Shown piece by piece: positions 32,785 through 42,790 of a stretch of 64,000 nucleotides of DNA (positions are counted from its first letter, which is position 1; each line of letters begins with the position of its first letter). The DNA is from Serripes groenlandicus (taxonomy: Eukaryota > Mollusca > Bivalvia > Cardiida > Cardiidae), in NCBI GenBank assembly GCA_031761405.1, contig JASEVX010000017.1, positions 8,996,798 to 9,060,797 on the forward strand, written 5' to 3'. Both the position numbers and the translations under genes were made by a program. The notes below the pieces were generated by a model. It had not been told where the DNA came from and ran no database searches. It saw only the letters and a program-made list of their open reading frames with translations.

Positions 32785-32970
32785 CAGGATTTAATCGGTC
32801 AGCCACCACAAAAGCGCATCATACGTGCATATAGAGACCTCAAGACTCGCCTATGCAACCTTTGCCACGATCGCACAGCATGCCGCATGGCCGTGGAGGA
32901 GTTCCTTGCTGGGGTTGGATACAACATCCGCTGGATGCCAGCTAACAGGCATAATGAGAATGATGTGTAG
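32785..32970 (+). pseudogene. MULE transposase C-terminal fragment
   Basis: Open on the plus strand to TAG at 32968-32970. Residues KRIIRAYRDLKTRL, then CNLCHDRTAC, VEEFLAGVGYNIRWMPA and a polar end. The EEFLAGVGYNIRW part resembles the C-terminal tail of MULE/FLYWCH-type transposases, where a similar GI-HNIR phrase occurs. It abuts the start of the inverted core at about 32770-32785 and lies directly before the right TIR, its expected place. Confidence 0.7.
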
Positions 32971-33090
32971 ACTAGACATTATAATTTACAATAAAATGTT
33001 TTCTAAATAAACTGTGGCATTTTGTCCTCTTTTCATATTGTGGTATTTTGTCCATGAACATTTTGTCCGAATACCGTTTTTGTTCACAAA

Positions 33091-33499
33091 TATTGTTTTA
33101 AAGCCATACATATCAGGTTAAGGGTTAAATGGCTAGATATGCAATATTCGACTATCCATAATTTTCACTTTGATTTCAGATCAGAACGAAATAATGCCGT
33201 AATACAAATGTGTGAAACCTGTTTTAACACATACCTTTGTAAGACCCCATACTGCTTTGTGCAAATGATCCGTGGGCAGATTGCAAAATAATATCACAAA
33301 AACACGCTAGTACCTTTGCGCAAATTTGACTGATTAGCATGGCAATAAAGACTATTTGTCGTAAAAGAACGGTTTTCCATGCACGCCAAATATTTTCATG
33401 GTCATACAACCCCTTTCTCTCTCTAGGGAAGATAAATACAATTCCATGAATAGTTTGTGTAAATGTTTTAATACTGTGAGCGTTTACCCTCTATACTTC
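33091..33499. other. Unassigned spacer
   Basis: Nothing recognised; an open frame at 33224-33409 shows no domain. Confidence 0.35.
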
Positions 33500-33850
33500 G
33501 ATTGATTAATTTATTGAGGTTGAATGCCGTTTTTGACAATTATTCAGTTACATCGCAGAGGCCAATAAACCTACTCTTGTGTTTTTTGACTTTTTCACAC
33601 CAGTACTCAACACAACAATATGTCTGCTTTTCCACATGGACTGTCCGAGAATTCGAAATGTCTTTGCTGACAAAGGTTTGAACCTTAGTCGAAGGATCAT
33701 CTTTGTAAAAATCAGGTGACCCTGTACTGGGGGTATTTCCGTTCTTTAAATATCCTGTCATCGAAGCCAAGTATATAAGTTATATCGTCCACCTAGCGAT
33801 TCGAACACAGAACCAGAAACGGGCACTGTCACACGAAAATCGACGTTTGC
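33500..33850 (-). mobile_element. SINE, family with the TGAGTAGGT body
   Basis: In reverse the tail is GTAACTGAATAATTGTC, AAAAACGGCATTCAACCTC, at 33510-33560. The body is GAGTACTGGTGTGAAAAAG (33590-33610), and a weak B-box, TGTTCGAATCGC, lies near 33795. The same body appears at 56391-56514. Confidence 0.6.
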
Positions 33851-34045
33851 GACGTTGTGACAAGACAATGTCCAGAATCTCAGGATCTTCCCTGTCCATC
33901 ATCTAGCCCTGTAAACCTACGTGTAGACCTCAGAGAACGAGTATGACCAATACGCCGACTATAAACTTATGGAATCTGCTAAAGTCATCTCAGATTAAAG
34001 ATATTATACTCTACAGTATGTATCTTAATTCTAAATTCTAAAATT

Positions 34046-34122
34046 TAAACCTGCCTGCCTGACTGACTGTCTGTCTGACTGTCTGTCTGACTTTCTCTTT
34101 CTCTCTCTCTCTCTCTTTGTTT
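34046..34122 (+). repeat. CTGT/CTGA tetranucleotide and CT dinucleotide tract
   Basis: CTGCCTGCCTGACTGACTGT, CTGTCTGACTG repeats, then CTCTCTCTCTCT. Confidence 0.9.
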
Positions 34123-34319
34123 TTGAGAGAGAGATTAACGGAATATAGAGTGTTTATTTTTTCTGAAAAATATGATTTCTTTAATCTAACAATGTAAGAA
34201 TGATGTTAATTATAAACCCGGTGTATTTGGGTTACTCCAGTTCTGTGTCATTTAAAGATACATTGGAGTTAATATTCCGTCTTAGTCGATGTTTTACGAC
34301 GTTTACTAACATTATTTTA

Positions 34320-34520
34320 GTTAAATTACTGCATCCCTTATTCGTGAACCCTGGGTAAACAAACCGGTGCTAGTCTAGGAAAAGTACTTTTCCCAATGAC
34401 ACTCCGACAAACCGCCGCGACTGGGGATCGAACCCGGGACGCCCGGTTACAAACCCCCGACGCCCGGTTACAAACCCCCGACGCCCGGTTACAAACCCCC
34501 GACGCTTACCACTTTGTCAT
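34320..34520 (-). mobile_element. tRNA-derived SINE with a 21-bp triplication at the head
   Basis: In reverse: B-box GGGTTCGATCCCCAGTCGCG, body with CTAGACTAGCACCGG and TTTGTTTACCCAGGG. At 34438-34504 the unit GACGCCCGGTTACAAACCCC is present three times. A partner copy of the body is at 43905. Confidence 0.65.
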
Positions 34521-34639
34521 GGCGAATTCATATATTGGAGTGATTTACCCTCGCCGTGCAGAATTAACTATTTGGCGAGCAGACAAAGTTGGATACAAGG
34601 AAGTCCGGGTTATTTTTCCTGGAAGTGACCAGTACTTCA

Positions 34640-34765
34640 CCTCTAGTTGAGTGGGAGACGCTTAAAAGCATCCCTTAAATTTCCAGAATCCGGACCGGGA
34701 TTTGAATACCAGACCTCTGGATTGACAGTCCAGTGTGTTAACCACTGGACATCCCCGCCACTCTA
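34640..34765 (-). mobile_element. tRNA-like SINE head
   Basis: In reverse: GATGTCCAGTGGTTAACAC (A-box), GGACTGTCAATCCAGAG (anticodon-arm-like), ATTCAAATCCCGGTCC (B-box). It reads like a tRNA but has no matching acceptor ends and continues into a SINE body. Confidence 0.6.
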
Positions 34766-34914
34766 ATGAAGCTAATGGTGCTACACTTCTTTTTTGTAAG
34801 AAAACGCATGTTGTGTTCTGTAACATATAGCTGGACAGTGAAGGAACTGGTAAGACTTTGCTGTTCGCAGATACAGAAGGATTCATTTTCACTAGAGGCG
34901 GTTCAGACGTCATT

Positions 34915-35110
34915 TTAACCCTTCCACACCTAAATCAAATCTGCGGCAGACAACTTTAAAAGCATTCAGATAAAACAAATAGAACATCTCTTCGACTGGA
35001 AATTTATTTACTGAAATGAAAACATTGTGATAAAAGAAGTAATTGGACAGTATGAGCAAGTTCTCGTTTCGTCAGAATGTTTTCGAAAGACGTCTGCTGT
35101 AATAAGAGTT
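34915..35110. repeat. M1 MITE, right end lost
   Basis: TTAA at 34915-34918, CCCTTCCACACCTAAATC, GCGGCAGACAACTTTAAA. The right half reaches CGAAAGACGTCTGCTG and then fades. Confidence 0.7.
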
Positions 35111-35626
35111 AATAAACTTCGGATAATATCAATAGATTTATGGATTTCTAAGTTGTCTTTGTACAGCTCGAAAACTATCAAGCCTACGATCAACATGCCA
35201 ATTTTGACAGGTATAAATTATTATCCAATAATTCGCCAACGAGGAATAATGTTTTAAGACGATATATCAGTTTATTTTGACGCTGAAACAAAACTATTAT
35301 TGTTATATTTTCCCATTTCTTGCAATAGTTTAGGCTTGCCAAACACCGAATCTAATTACCCATTCATTTTCTTTGACATTTTATGGTTTTACCATATTTA
35401 CCTTTATGTAAATCATTTTGGCATGACGGTTTTTTTTATTTTTGTGTTTGAATGTGTCCTTCGATTCTGTGTTTTTGGACTTTCTATCCCTAATGATTCG
35501 GTAGCTATGTTTTGATTAATTTGTTTAACATTAATTGCGAAACAAGATTTCAGCTTATATTTGTATCAATCTTGATGCCTATTTCCTAGAGACTAAACCA
35601 GTACATGCGTCCTACAAGGGACCAAC
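35111..35626. other. Unassigned spacer
   Basis: No gene recognised. 35530-35625 weakly resembles the tail of the SINE family at 30290 and 37800 (AATTGCGAAACAAGATTTCAG). Confidence 0.35.
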
Positions 35627-35970
35627 CAGGGGCGTAGCTTGGCAATAATCAATGCGTAGGCCGTCTCGTGAGACAATCAACATTGTGGACTCTGCGAAAA
35701 GTATCGACCCGGATCAGCCTAAGCATGCCACACAGGCCTACCCGGATATACACTTTTCGCCTCTGTGGATGTTCTGTTTCAGGAACCACTACTCTATCTA
35801 TCCCCCCCTTAGACGGAATGTGTCGGCCGGATCAGTCTGCGCGGACAGCGCAGGCTGATCTGGTAGATACATTACGCAGATGTGTAATGCCGCAGCTACA
35901 TTTTGGGGGCATTTTTAGAAAAAAATGTGTAGGCACGTGCCTACAGTGCCTAAAGTGAGCTACGCCCCTG
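35627..35970 (+). mobile_element. hAT-type MITE carrying a nested M3-like element, copy 2
   Basis: Ends CAGGGGCGTAGCTTGG and GTGAGCTACGCCCCTG. The nested core has the same position, orientation and private variants as the copy at 20710 (GCCGTCTCGTGAG, GCCACACAGGC, ATATACACTTTTC, GGACAGCGCAG). The palindrome GTAGGCACGTGCCTAC is at 35929-35944. CCAAC and TCAAC abut the two ends, a possible decayed target duplication. Confidence 0.87.
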
Positions 35971-36074
35971 TCAACAGTCCACAACTGTCTTTCAGACGGA
36001 TAATCCGTTACTAGTCGATATCAGTCGTGACTCAGAGACTAAACCAGTACCTGCGTCGTATGACAATTGAGTAG

Positions 36075-36175
36075 AGAACTTATGTGAGAAGCCAGTAAAC
36101 ATATGGGTAGGTGAAATGGGCGACTTGATATGAGTGAAACAATGTTGAAAGTGGCGTTAAACCCCAATGAGTTAT
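36075..36175 (+). mobile_element. SINE 3' fragment
   Basis: CAGTAAACATATGGGTAGGT, GGCGACTTGATATGAG, TGTTGAAAGTGGCGTTAAAC. Confidence 0.6.
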
Positions 36176-36318
36176 CATTAGGGAAACATGTCTGACCTTT
36201 GATGTTTATGCATATTATATGAACAAGTTATGTTATTGTTTTTGTCTGTTTCGAAGTCGTCTGCTCAAGACAGATTTGTTGTATGTACATGTAAAAAAGA
36301 TTTAACAGTACAGTCTAT

Positions 36319-36349
<31 letters not shown>

Positions 36350-36367
36350 GGGGGGGGGGGGGGGGGG
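36319..36367 (+). repeat. Poly-G tract of 48 G with one T
   Basis: An almost unbroken G run, with one T at 36349. It may be a real G-quadruplex-forming tract, or its length may be a sequencing or assembly artefact. Confidence 0.95.
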
Positions 36368-36739
36368 CTCACCGTCTTTATAGTTCGCATCTCCATTATT
36401 TTGTAGTTATATTCATTATTGTGCTATAATTGCTATTAGGTTAAGATGTCGTAAACTAACGCATACATAGGCGTTTTGTTATGCTTTGTTTATCAAAGAC
36501 GTGATCAGGTGTGTACGACCTACAACATTAAGTCGCATTTATGTTATGCTCAGTGATAGTGTCGTTATATCCAGTTGATGTCATTTGCTATTATCTAAAA
36601 CAACCATTATGTTCAGTCATGTTCAGTCGGTCAATCATGTGGTTTGTTTCGTTTTTTGTCTGTTTATGAAAGTTGATGCTTGGTCGTATTCTTGTTTTAT
36701 TCTGGTAATAAATAATATGTTTTAAGTGGTTGACTCTAT
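36368..36739. other. Unassigned spacer
   Basis: Nothing recognised. Confidence 0.35.
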
Positions 36740-36918
36740 CTGAGTCAATGGCAATATTAATGTTTGCAAACAATACAGGCTCGTAACGAGCTGTCTCACC
36801 TGAAATCGACCCATGAATTATCAAAGCTATCCAAAACACTTGCTACATGAAAAATGGAGTCGCCCGAATTTGATCATTGAAAAGTCTATTTTAGATAATT
36901 CTGCGCTAAAAGAGTTAA
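36740..36918 (-). repeat. M2 MITE, right-terminal part
   Basis: In reverse: TTAACTCTTTTAGCGCAGAA, then TAGACTTTTCAATGATC, and the hairpin AGACAGCTCGTTACGAGC. The far end stops within the sequence after the hairpin. Confidence 0.78.
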
Positions 36919-36946
36919 CATTTTATCACTATATCATGTCAATATA

Positions 36947-37069
36947 ATGCCCTGTTCGGTGCACAAGTTAACATGTTTGGTATACTAATGCCCTGTTTGG
37001 TGCACAAGTTAACATGTTTGGTATAATAATGCCCTGTTCGGTGCACAAGTTAACATGTTTGGAATAATA
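36947..37069 (+). repeat. 41-bp tandem repeat, three units
   Basis: ATGCCCTGTTCGGTGCACAA, then GTTAACATGTTTGGTATA, starting at 36947, 36988 and 37029. Confidence 0.93.
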
Positions 37070-37250
37070 CCGTCCGAAAGACTATCAAATGAACTGGCAG
37101 CACGACAGCCAGATTCCTTGGAACAAAATTGTGTTGAGAGCGGGTGCACAACAGCAACGAAACACATTTTAGGTGAACTACACACACGCCCTGATATAGC
37201 TGAAATAACGTTGAAAACGGCGTTGAGCTTAAATCAATCCATATGTTCTA
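37070..37250 (+). mobile_element. SINE 3' fragment
   Basis: Tail CCTGATATAGCTGAAATAAC with GTTGAAAACGGCGTTGAGC at about 37190-37235; the upstream part is too diverged to place the head. The open frame across it is incidental. Confidence 0.5.
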
Positions 37251-37282
37251 TGCACCGCCCATTAAACAGTTACCCAGCTTAA

Positions 37283-37625
37283 ACAACTTAATAGGTGAAA
37301 AGGGCCATAACCCTTTAAAATAACATGCAATTGTAAGACCTTTAAGATATGCACATCTCCTCTAGGTATAGAAGCTTCATGTAAAATTTTATTGAATTCC
37401 ACCCATCGGTTTGTAAGAAATAGGCCGGACAAAGTATGACTTCGGACAAAATATGAGCAACAACTTAATAAGTAAAAGGGCCATAACGCTGTAAAATAAC
37501 ATGCAATTGTAAGACCTTTAGGATATGCACATCTTTTGGCATAGAAGCTTCATGTAACATTTTATTGAATTCCACCCATCGGTTTGTAAGAAATAGGTCG
37601 GACAAAATATGACTTCGGACAAATT
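37283..37625 (+). repeat. Direct duplication of about 170 bp
   Basis: Copy 1 at about 37283-37450 and copy 2 at about 37453-37622. Both read AACAACTTAATA, GGGCCATAAC, ATAACATGCAATTGTAAGAC, TTGAATTCCACCCATCGG, TATGACTTCGGACAAA. They differ by scattered substitutions and small indels. Confidence 0.92.
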
Positions 37626-37799
37626 ACCAAATACATCCCTGACTCAGATAACCCAAATAGTCCTGTAAAAAAAATCCTATTTTTTACTTAAAAAGCGTGT
37701 GTGTCTCTAGTTGTTCGCAGCTGCTCGCCAAATGGCTATATGCCGATAGGCGAGGGTAAACAACCACATAAGAAGAAGTTGTTCGCATTGTTTGTTCTT

Positions 37800-37985
37800 G
37801 TTGTACGTATCCTTTTACATCGATTGCAAGACAAGCTTTCCATTTTTTATTACTCACGCTCGATGTCCGCTTCGCCATTTGTGTGGAAAAACATCACTGT
37901 CTGAATCCAGCGCGGGATTTGAACGCGGGACTCTTTGGTACGAGAGACCGACACTCAACGACTGCACCACTGTTCCCCTGAATAC
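37800..37985 (-). mobile_element. tRNA-derived SINE, second family
   Basis: In reverse: head AGTGGTGCAGTCGTTGAG, B-box-like GCGTTCAAATCCCGCG, tail GCTTGTCTTGCAATCGATG. Its layout matches the copy at 30290. Confidence 0.6.
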
Positions 37986-38381
37986 ATTTGTTGCACTCAA
38001 CATCTGTTTGTTAGTGCAGATGCATCAAGATGAATTTCAAAATAATTTCAAGACTTTGTAATTATTTTTAATGCTTCTAGTTGCTTAATTCATCAACTTT
38101 AACTGTTAATTGAGCCTTTCATTATTTTTTACATCCATCAGTTTTATAGCATTAACATGCATGTCAGACTATTTGAGTAAGTGATATTTATAATTGAATT
38201 AATGCTATTTGGCATGCTCGTGCAATTTCGTGAGTAGGTCTTTAGAATAGAATCGCAACACCAGCAAGGCTTTTCCCCTCATAGATACTACTCGATAATA
38301 TGAACCGTATTCTGTGTTTGAATACATATATAATAATATTTTCATTTTGTCGCACATGTACATATATTCATCAAGTTTAAA
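37986..38381. other. Unassigned spacer
   Basis: Nothing recognised. Confidence 0.35.
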
Positions 38382-38640
38382 TGAGCCGTCCCACGAGAAA
38401 ACAAACATTATGACATCTGCGTAATATATCGACCCAGATCAGCCTGCGCAGTCCGCGCAGGCTGATCCGGTACGACATATTCCGTCTCAAGGGGATAGGT
38501 GTATAGAGTAATGATTCCTGAAACAGAAAATCCCCAGGAGGCGAAAAGTGTATGTCCGGGTTAACCTGCGCGGCATGCTTAGGCTGATCCGTGTCGTTAC
38601 TTAACGCAGAGTCCAAAATGTTGGTTTTCTCGCGGGACGG
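38382..38640 (-). repeat. M3 MITE
   Basis: GAGCCGTCCCACGAGAAAAC at the left and TTGGTTTTCTCGCGGGACGG at the right. Reverse internal order. Confidence 0.88.
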
Positions 38641-38711
38641 CTACAATATTTATCTCATCAAACGTGTTTTCAAAACCAAACGACACATTTGATGAAAATG
38701 AATGTTTGTAT

Positions 38712-38942
38712 TTAACCCTTTTACAGATGCAGACGCCCTTTCTAGCCTCTGCAGTAGAAGACATTTTAAAACATTGTGGCACAAGGAGAAATTGTTCATT
38801 ATGAACCATTTCTGCCTTTGCTAAAATAATTCAACGCTATTTGATAATTAAGTTCTAAGTTATGGATATTTCTCTCGTTGTTTTGTGCATGTTGTCTGTT
38901 GCAGTCGTCTGTTGCAGATTGCTGTATGTGGGAGCGGGTTAA
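38712..38942. repeat. M1 MITE
   Basis: TTAA at 38712-38715 and 38939-38942. CCCTTTTACAGATGCAGACG at the left and GTATGTGGGAGCGGG at the right. Confidence 0.8.
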
Positions 38943-39774
38943 AATTAAATGCATCTTTGAACAAAGGTCAGGATGAAGCCCAACGTATCGCGTACATGTG
39001 ATGTAGGCATATGTTCATCTGATGACAAAATCTAGCAGTGTGTCCCTTCTAGTTGTACGCCAATGTTACTAAACCATGTCAAAATGGAGTGTCAAATATC
39101 CTCCAAATCTCAATCTCATTAAAAACAAGACATTAACTTCACTGCGGTAGCAATCGTTCGGTTGTATCTGAAGACAGCCTATTACAGGTCAGCTCAGATT
39201 AACCTTTGCGTGACCCAATCAAATTGTCGCCTACAAAATCGTTAGGTATCAACCCATATAAAAAAAGGGTAGAGAAAAGTTGATTGTCGAGTGTTCCGAC
39301 AGTATAGAATATTTCTAAATATAAAGGATCAGTTCGAGACGTCCTTTTATGCGGTGTCGTCAAGCGGAGTAGTTTAGTTTGATTTCTATTCGATTCACAT
39401 GTATCTCAAAAAGTACAAGGTTTAAGATCGGACACAAAAATGCAATCATTGTGGGGTAAATGAGAAACAGCTCGTTTAGAGCATTTTCGTCCATTCCAAT
39501 AATGTTTTCTAGTAGTTTACTGTTAAGTCGTCAATGTCGACAATATCACGGAAAATGTTACACCTCCTGGAAAATGGATTAGGCAAAGAGAAGACAATTG
39601 TCACTTTATTGTATGAATTCTCTTAGATATGTAACGTAGGTGACGTGCTTCAGCTGTAAATTTGTATTAGGACAGAGCTGCTGCTACTCTGTCTTCAAAA
39701 GCAACTAATTTCCAGGAATTGTTTCGAGTGTAACTATATATTCGAATATAAGATGATCGGGTTATCACGTTTTA
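38943..39774. other. Unassigned spacer
   Basis: No coding signal and no recognised repeat. Confidence 0.35.
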
Positions 39775-39993
39775 ACTGTAATTCAATTACGTATCGCGGA
39801 TAAGATCCCCAAGCGAGTCATACCAAAGACTTAAAAATGTAGTCAAGGTTTCCCTCCTGATTATGGGTTATTGATACGACTTACTCGTCGGTGTAGGGAT
39901 GAGGGGACCAGTAGTGCCAGTAACTTACTCAGGAAACACTGTAGTATAACTAAACAATTGTTGAAAGTAGCATAAAACAACAAACGAACAAAC
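39775..39993 (+). mobile_element. tRNA-derived SINE, headless
   Basis: AGATCCCCAAGCGAGTCATA (B-box edge), ACGACTTACTCGTCGGTG, CCAGTAACTTACTCAGG, TTGTTGAAAGTAGCATAAAAC. Same plan as the better copy at 58467. Confidence 0.65.
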
Positions 39994-40852
39994 ATTGTGT
40001 CGACACATGTAAAGGAGCCACGACTGGTTCTTATTGCCTGTCTGGGTATGCTCTTATTTGATTCTGTCAGGTTTTTTCTCTGCGTCTAACGTGGTCCCAT
40101 TTATTTTTGTTACCTCACACTTGTTCAAGCGCACACCGTGTCAATTGCGTTCTTACTACGATCATTCATATATGGCGTCCTTAATGCGATGCTACGGCGA
40201 CGGAAATTGGGCTAAGAGCGCGTCAAAGTCGCCAAAAGCATGGTATAAGCCTGGTGAAAACACCAGACATCATGCTGTGGTCGCCAAGGTCGCCAATGGC
40301 ACCATCGATTGCACCACGCCTATGGCGTTCTTATGCATTCTTCCATTATCCTCACGACATAATTTTCAAAGTTCATACACGTCCTCCAGGTCCATAAAGA
40401 CCGTACAACGTCCTATTAACGGTTTCTATTGCGTTCCCAAGTTATTGGTATAATGTGATGGTTTTTTTTTAAAGCAGTAGGCAATATAATAGGCATCATC
40501 TGAGCCCACACATCCGAAAAGGTACCCGTTTGGCATTTTTGTAATGTAGGTTCAGATCACGCTGTCCATGTTCTCAGACTGATCATAATCTACTCAAGTT
40601 GACAGTAGCTTCTTACAAGATTATGTAGGAAATATTTGAAGACTCTATGGATGAATTGACTCACCTGGATATACACTGTTCACAAAAGTCAATTTGTACC
40701 ATCTTTCATGGACAGGCTCATTCAAAGTTACATTGTTCGGCTATTGGAGTTGTATTTTGTTTTAAGAAAATGCAATTAAATCTATGACAGGGGTTGTTTT
40801 TGTGGGAGACTGAGATAACACACACATTAATCTAAGTCTTCACTTTTTAGTG
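39994..40852. other. Spacer with a relatively GC-rich segment
   Basis: 40100-40440 is richer in GC and contains TGCGTTCTTACTACG, GGCGTCCTTAATGCGATG and TATGGCGTTCTTATGC phrases. Similar ones occur, reversed, at 43450-43620, so this may be an unnamed repeat. The open frame at 40034-40453 (about 140 codons) has no recognisable domain and I do not call it a gene. Confidence 0.4.
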
Positions 40853-40985
40853 TATCCCTTGCCCACATACAGACGCTTTCTGACGCCTTGCAGCAGACAA
40901 TTGTTTTTAAACATCTTTGCGAACGGAGACATTTCTCATAATAAACAATTTCTCCTTTTGCCACAATGTTTTAACCTCTAATTAA
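40853..40985. repeat. M1 MITE, left half
   Basis: CCCTTGCCCACATACAGACG, GCAGCAGACAATTG, then CAATTTCTCCTTTTGCCAC, after which similarity stops. Confidence 0.68.
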
Positions 40986-41115
40986 TACGAAAAAACCCCA
41001 TGAATGGTTTTTTTCGCTTATAGTTAACAGGTGTGAGATTTTTTTTCTTTTTTTTTTTTTCAATAACCCATGAAGCTTTCTGAAATGAAACTGGAAAAAT
41101 CCATGGGCGCCGCCA

Positions 41116-41287
41116 TTTTGGGTATGTATAAAATGAGACGAGAAACACGGATTGAAAAAAAATTATTGTCGTCTTTTTAATAAATTTTTTTAAATCGATA
41201 TTTTGGGTATGTATAAAATGACACGAAAAACATGGATTTTTAAAATCATTGTCGTCTTTGTTTTTTTTTTTTTTTTAAATCGATATT
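41116..41287 (+). repeat. Tandem duplication of an 86-bp unit
   Basis: Two units starting TTTTGGGTATGTATAAAATG, each ending in a T-run and AAATCGATATTT. Both contain ATTGTCGTCTTT. Confidence 0.85.
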
Positions 41288-41359
41288 TAAGATCTTAAAG
41301 AACTGTGTTTTGTGGAATTAACATTTGTACGAAAAGTTAAAAATAAATGGAATAAAAAG

Positions 41360-41522
41360 AGTTTAATTAACATTGTGTTCATGATTTGGGAATTAAATCC
41401 CAAGTGGAAGAGATTCTTGCGATATAAAAACGAGTGCGCCATAGCGCACAAGTTTTTATATGCAAGAATCTCTTTCACGAGGGATGTAATTCCCAAATCA
41501 TGAACACAATGTTTATTAAACT
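41360..41522. repeat. Foldback element (about 160-bp palindrome)
   Basis: Arms AGTTTAATTAACATTGTG, TTCATGATTTGGGAATTA, AGAGATTCTTGC, ATATAAAAAC are mirrored almost completely on the right. The centre is GTGCGCCATAGCGCAC. Non-coding; both the plus- and minus-strand open frames over it are artefacts of symmetry. Confidence 0.85.
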
Positions 41523-41640
41523 ATATATTATATTCTCGGCGATAATTTTCGTTTTTAAACGACAATACCCCTGTGCAGCTCATTTGTTTTTAGCTCAGAA
41601 GTAGGGCGAGATCTGAATGACGTAATCTGCCAGTTTTGCA

Positions 41641-41673
41641 GTGACGTCACTATATATATATACGTGACGTCAC
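41641..41673. promoter_or_regulatory. Two CRE palindromes around a TA tract
   Basis: GTGACGTCAC at 41641-41650 and again at 41664-41673, separated by 13 bases of TATATATATATAC. A half-site, TGACGTAA, lies at 41618-41625. Full-length CRE boxes flanking a TATA-like tract look like a promoter core. No convincing open frame follows, so this could serve a non-coding transcript or be remnant promoter sequence of a retroelement. Confidence 0.4.
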
Positions 41674-42165
41674 CGACAATGTGTACATTGATTGAAATAA
41701 ACTTGTGTCATGTCGATTCAAGCTCTTATTTGCGGATTTAAAAGTGCAATTGTGGATTATTTAACGGTTCATCATGGAAATAAAGTGTTAAGTACTGAAA
41801 ACGGAGCTTAAAAGTGTTTAAAAGAGATTTTAAAAAAGTAGCTCCGAAAATCCGGCTAGTGAGCTATATCGCACAATAGGCGATATTGCTCAGTAGACAA
41901 AAAGCATGTTATAGGTTTTCTCAAGTTGGGAAATCTCTATAGTTTATCATTCAGTATGTAATATATATGTTTCCCGTTCGTCAAAAAAACGACAGCATTA
42001 GCCTTCTACGCCCGAACCTAAATGTTGACTGTATCGTAGCCAAAGAAGGACGTGACGTCATTTCCGTAACACTTCATCTTGGCGTTACGTCAATGGAGCG
42101 ATGTCCTTTCCCGCAAAAAAGTGGTATCAACATGAAATACCCCAAATTCCTATACATGAGCTATT
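41674..42165. other. Spacer downstream of the CRE/TATA core
   Basis: No open frame of note; the first ATG after the core (41774) is followed by a stop within five codons. Another TGACGTCA lies near 42055. An open frame at 41967-42191 runs into an M1 fragment and is not credible. Confidence 0.35.
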
Positions 42166-42292
42166 TATCAAACATTGTGGCAAAAGGATAACTTTCTCAT
42201 AAGGAGCAATTGTTCTTTTAGCGACAATCTTTCCCTAAATCGTCTGTTGCAAAGGCCTCAGAAACCGTCTCTAATAGGAAAAGGGTTTAGCA
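42166..42292. repeat. M1 MITE fragment
   Basis: AAACATTGTGGCAAAAGG, TTTCTCATAAGGAGC, ATCGTCTGTTGCAAAGGC, AATAGGAAAAGGG. The left end is missing. Confidence 0.65.
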
Positions 42293-42689
42293 GAAATGTG
42301 ACCCCTTACATCATTTGTTCCAGTCATATTGACTGGTTGATAAAGGTAGTCGCCAGGTGGCATCAGCAAAAGGCTGATCTTTTTGCTTCTTTACCATAAT
42401 GCAGGTGATCGATTAAGGATCATCCTGGTCATCATGTTTTAACCTCGTTCATTATAAATGTATTCCTTGATTTTCTGAAAGTCTTTACTTTATTATTTTC
42501 TGTTCGTAATAATAGACGACAGCAATACGAATTCCAAATATGTTTTGATAATGCACGAAACATGACATTAACATTATTATTGTCAGGTCAATTACTTATA
42601 AATCCTTTTTTATGGCCAAAGTATGCTCTTTAATTTTTGTTTATAATTATCTTGCGTTTTTTCGTAAATAGGTAGCACCTATAGATATA
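42293..42689. other. Unassigned spacer
   Basis: Nothing recognised. Confidence 0.35.
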
Positions 42690-42790
42690 TTAATTGTTTT
42701 TTCGTTTATAGAGAATTTTTATATGTATTTGCTTAGATATTTTCAAATTCGTATGCTGCATATTTGCTGATGTATGTGGGAAAGGGTTAA
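42690..42790. repeat. M1 MITE right-end stub
   Basis: TTATAGAGAATTTTTATATG, TCGTATGCTGCATATTTGC, TGTATGTGGGAAAGGG and TTAA at 42787-42790. Confidence 0.65.

Larger units (their letters stand above)
32038..33090. mobile_element. Mutator-like (MULE) DNA transposon with long TIRs and an internal inversion
   Basis: Left end about 32038-32195 and right end about 32975-33090 are inverted copies. Shared blocks are TTTGTGAA, GGACAAAATG, ACCACAGTTTATTT and GAAAACATTTTATTG. The left TIR has about 45 extra bases and repeated GGACAAA motifs, as expected of subterminal transposase-binding sites. Inside lie transposase remains on both strands (next two entries). The length, about 1.05 kb, is far below that of an autonomous MULE. 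No target duplication could be fixed. Confidence 0.85.

Noticed and set aside
40034..40453. 139-codon open frame on the plus strand
   Set aside because: No recognisable domain; lies in a GC-richer probable repeat, where open frames are longer by chance.
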